DNA of 53,019 nucleotides, from contig CAZRVL010000010.1 of NCBI GenBank assembly GCA_964603455.1, positions 1-53,019 of the forward strand. Reading direction: 5' to 3'. This document shows positions 50,681 through 53,019 of this stretch, in pieces. The notes beneath the pieces are model-generated. The model had not been told where the DNA came from and did not search any database. It saw only the letters and a list, made by a program, of their open reading frames with translations. How positions within the stretch are numbered: the first letter of the stretch is position 1; each line of letters starts with the position of its first letter. Origin of the DNA: Flemingiibacterium sp964603455 (GTDB lineage: Bacteria > Bacillota > Clostridia > Oscillospirales > CAG-272). The translations under genes were made by a program, and so were the position numbers.

Positions 50681-53019
50681 ATGAAGAAAACACAACTAAC
50701 AAGATTGCTTGCATGTTTTTTGTCATTGACGATGCTCGGTTCGACATTCGGTGTTGTGACTTCGGCTGCTGACGAAAAGGCGGACGATGCGAACAGCTCC
50801 ACGGTCAGCTACAACATAGCCGACATTCAGGATCTGCTCAATGCGGAAACCTATACCGAATACGCAGAACGAAACGCGAATGTCCCGCGTGGCAAGTCAG
50901 AGATAACTATTGATGCAACCAATTACAACAAGGAGAAGACCGACGCTGATGTCAAAGTCGTTAGCAATTATAACGGCGGAAGCGGAAGCGCGCTCCTTAC
51001 ACCAAGCACCGGCTCGGTGACATGGGACTTCTCAGCACCCGCTACCGGAAAATATTCGGTCGAGATCGAATATTCGTTCCCGGAAGACGGTAAATCTACT
51101 AATATAGAGCGCAAACTCCGTATTGATGGTTCATATCCGTTCAAAGGCACACGCTATCTTTCGCTTACGAAAGTTTGGCATGATGACTATATAGTGGATG
51201 AAAACGGAAATGTGGCGTTCAAGACAGATATAAACGGAAACGATATTAAGACTCAGAAGTCGATCTCCGGCGAATGGAGAAACTATGTTATGGGTGACTC
51301 TACCGGTTATGATATTGATCCGTATGAGATCGTTGTCGAAAAAGGCGAGCATACTCTTACGCTTGAGGCGGCAAGAGAAGACCTCGTTATAAAGACGATC
51401 AAGCTCGTTCCCTATGAAGATCTTCCTTCTTATGAGGAATATCTCGCGAGCCATTCCGGCGCGTCTGCTGACGGTGCGGAAAAGATAGTTATCCAGGCGG
51501 AGTACACGGATGCAACCTCCGATAGAACTATCTATGCTCAGAACGACAGAACCTCGGCGCTTACTCAGCCCCAGAGCCCTTCGCTCTCCAAGCTCAATTC
51601 GCTCGGAAGCACAAAGTGGCAGACGGTCGGTCAGTGGGTCGAATATTCCTTCACCTGCGAGAAGACCGGTATGTATGAGATAGTTCCGAGATACAAGCAG
51701 TCCGACCTCTCGGGTATGTACACTTCGAGAAGACTTCGCATAAACGGCGAGATCCCGTTCGAAGAAGCGAACTACATTCAGTTCAACTTCTCGGATGAAT
51801 GGCAGGCTGCGGCACTTAACAATGGCGAGACCAGTTTCCAGTTCTACTTTGAAGAGGGCAAAACATATACGCTTCAGTTTGAAGTTGTCCTCGGCGGTAT
51901 GAGCGAGATCATCGGTCGTGTTCAGGAATCCTTGACGGCTATCAACAGCGATTACCTCAAGATACTCCAGATAACCGGTGCTGACCCTGACGATTACCGT
52001 GACTACAACTTCAGAAACCTGATTCCCGATACCATTAAAGATCTTTATGCTCAGTATCTCGAACTTACCGCTATTTCAAACCTCATCACTGAGATAAACG
52101 GCGTTAAGGGCTCCAATACCGCAACTCTTGATAACATCGCACGTGTTCTTAATAAGATGGCTACCGATGAAGACGAAGTTGCAAGAAATATGGATACTCT
52201 TAAGGGTTACATAGGTACTCTCGGTACATGGCTCAACACTGTTAGAAGCCAGCCCGTGCTCTTCGACTATATCACCATCCAGCCGGCAGGTGAGAAGATC
52301 GAGCGCGCAGAAGCTAACTTCTTCCAGGCAGCAGGCTTTGAGATCAGCTCATTCGTTATGTCCTTCTTCACCGACTATTCGAACCTCGGTGCGACTGTAG
52401 AACTCAGCGAAGAAGATTCTATTGAAGTTTGGGTATCTACCGGACGCGACCAGGCGCAGGTCGTTCGTTCGATGATCGATAACGGATTCACATCGAAAAC
52501 TAATATCGGTGTTAAGTTGAAGCTCGTCACAGGCGGTACGCTTCTTCCGGCAACACTTTCTGGTACAGGTCCTGACGTAGCACTTGGTCAGGCACAGGGT
52601 ACACCGGTAGAATATGCTATTCGTAGCGCGGTTCTCCCGCTCAACGATTTCGATACCTTTGATGAGGTAACGAAGAGATTCTCCGAAGCTGCTATGGTTC
52701 CCGTTACACTTTACGGCACGACCTACGGTCTCCCCGAAACTCAGTCGTTCTCGATGCTCTTCTATCGTAAGGATATATTTGCCGAGCTCGGTATTGACAT
52801 TCCGAAGACTTGGGATGACCTTATGAGCATCGTTCCGTATCTCCAGTACAACAACATGATCGTCGGTATCCCGAAGGAACTCGGTGGTCTTCAGCTCTTC
52901 CTCTATCAGATGGGTGGAGAACAGTATGCCGACAACGGTATGAGAATCAACTTCGACTCGAATATAGCTCTTGAAGCATTCGACAAGATGTGTTCGTTCT
53001 TTACTCAGTATTCGTTCCC
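50681..53019 (+). CDS. Secreted extracellular solute-binding protein with fused N-terminal beta-sandwich modules, 3' end missing
   Basis: At least 779 residues, cut by the window edge. A signal peptide (basic MKKTQLTR, hydrophobic core, likely cleavage after VTSA near residue 29) leads to two beta-sandwich modules that look like carbohydrate-binding domains (about 60-245 and 265-405: WDFSAPATGKYSVEIEYSF and WVEYSFTCEKTGMYEIVP are parallel segments). A helical linker (about 410-555) precedes an ABC solute-binding fold (SIEVWVSTGRDQAQVV, GTGPDVALGQAQ, TYGLPETQSFSMLFYRKDIF). It lacks a lipobox, since the only early Cys is too near the N terminus. AGGAGGAAAGG is the ribosome site. It probably captures oligosaccharides for a permease encoded beyond the window. 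Confidence 0.85.
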   Translation, partial: MKKTQLTRLLACFLSLTMLGSTFGVVTSAADEKADDANSSTVSYNIADIQDLLNAETYTEYAERNANVPRGKSEITIDATNYNKEKTDADVKVVSNYNGGSGSALLTPSTGSVTWDFSAPATGKYSVEIEYSFPEDGKSTNIERKLRIDGSYPFKGTRYLSLTKVWHDDYIVDENGNVAFKTDINGNDIKTQKSISGEWRNYVMGDSTGYDIDPYEIVVEKGEHTLTLEAAREDLVIKTIKLVPYEDLPSYEEYLASHSGASADGAEKIVIQAEYTDATSDRTIYAQNDRTSALTQPQSPSLSKLNSLGSTKWQTVGQWVEYSFTCEKTGMYEIVPRYKQSDLSGMYTSRRLRINGEIPFEEANYIQFNFSDEWQAAALNNGETSFQFYFEEGKTYTLQFEVVLGGMSEIIGRVQESLTAINSDYLKILQITGADPDDYRDYNFRNLIPDTIKDLYAQYLELTAISNLITEINGVKGSNTATLDNIARVLNKMATDEDEVARNMDTLKGYIGTLGTWLNTVRSQPVLFDYITIQPAGEKIERAEANFFQAAGFEISSFVMSFFTDYSNLGATVELSEEDSIEVWVSTGRDQAQVVRSMIDNGFTSKTNIGVKLKLVTGGTLLPATLSGTGPDVALGQAQGTPVEYAIRSAVLPLNDFDTFDEVTKRFSEAAMVPVTLYGTTYGLPETQSFSMLFYRKDIFAELGIDIPKTWDDLMSIVPYLQYNNMIVGIPKELGGLQLFLYQMGGEQYADNGMRINFDSNIALEAFDKMCSFFTQYSF

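Noticed and set aside
50711..50716. Lipobox in the solute-binding protein signal peptide
   Set aside because: The sequence LLAC is at residues 9-12, before the hydrophobic core, so it cannot be a lipoprotein cleavage site.
1..53019. CRISPR arrays, tRNA or rRNA genes, transposases, phage genes
   Set aside because: No regularly spaced repeats, no cloverleaf or rRNA-like stretches, and no mobile-element proteins were seen on either strand.

Overview
The window is a chromosomal stretch from a spore-forming, Gram-positive anaerobe of the class Clostridia, probably an uncultured gut or rumen member of the Oscillospiraceae/Ruminococcaceae group. The evidence is a Spo0A orthologue, vegetative promoters of the TTGACA/TATAAT type with AGGAGG-like ribosome sites, a YtrA-type GntR regulator, clostridial-type PurL and MtaB, a NifS/NifU pair, and many genes for plant glycan breakdown. 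A run of 10 Ns (11957-11966) marks an assembly join, so this is probably a metagenome-assembled or draft scaffold. I saw no rRNA, tRNA, CRISPR array, insertion sequence or phage gene.

Left third (1-20.6 kb), glycan degradation. On the minus strand: the 5' end of gltX, an (alpha/alpha)6 glycosidase, an MBL-fold hydrolase, a GH78-type alpha-L-rhamnosidase and an SGNH esterase. A GH43-like gene at 2612-3524 is broken by a frameshift and a stop but keeps a near-consensus promoter. spo0A (6970) sits between two divergent promoters. A plus-strand operon (7784-15.9 kb) carries a beta-helix protein, a GH2 beta-galactosidase-like enzyme, thioredoxin, a PHP phosphatase cut by the N gap, a second rhamnosidase and a metallophosphoesterase. 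A LacI-family regulator is divergent from a cupin/PMI-like gene and a GHL6-like hydrolase, whose promoter carries a 22-bp LacI-type operator. Rhamnosidases, an esterase, a beta-helix protein and a beta-galactosidase together suggest use of rhamnose-rich pectin (RG-I-like) oligosaccharides; this is inference.

Middle (20.6-35.6 kb), transport. It holds an EamA transporter, a YtrA-type regulator with an ABC-2 ATPase and permease, two divergent pairs of heterodimeric ABC exporters (each with one degenerate and one canonical ATP site), and the TrkA/TrkH potassium system.

Right third (35.6-53 kb), mixed. It holds a DUF4091/GH123-like hydrolase and a Gfo/Idh/MocA oxidoreductase with repeat pairs in front of each, mtaB and purL (both with odd translation-start regions), a second degenerate oxidoreductase, an ECF sigma factor with a roughly 350-residue C-terminal extension, a PHP protein, rnhA, nifS and nifU. 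After a 0.7-kb non-coding region comes a large secreted solute-binding protein with fused N-terminal beta-sandwich modules, cut by the right edge.

Most promising for follow-up: the extended sigma factor, the structured leaders before purL and before the solute-binding protein, the SD-hairpin-start arrangement shared by mtaB and purL, the paired direct repeats around 35.6-38.8 kb, and the Spo0A with an altered receiver pocket.
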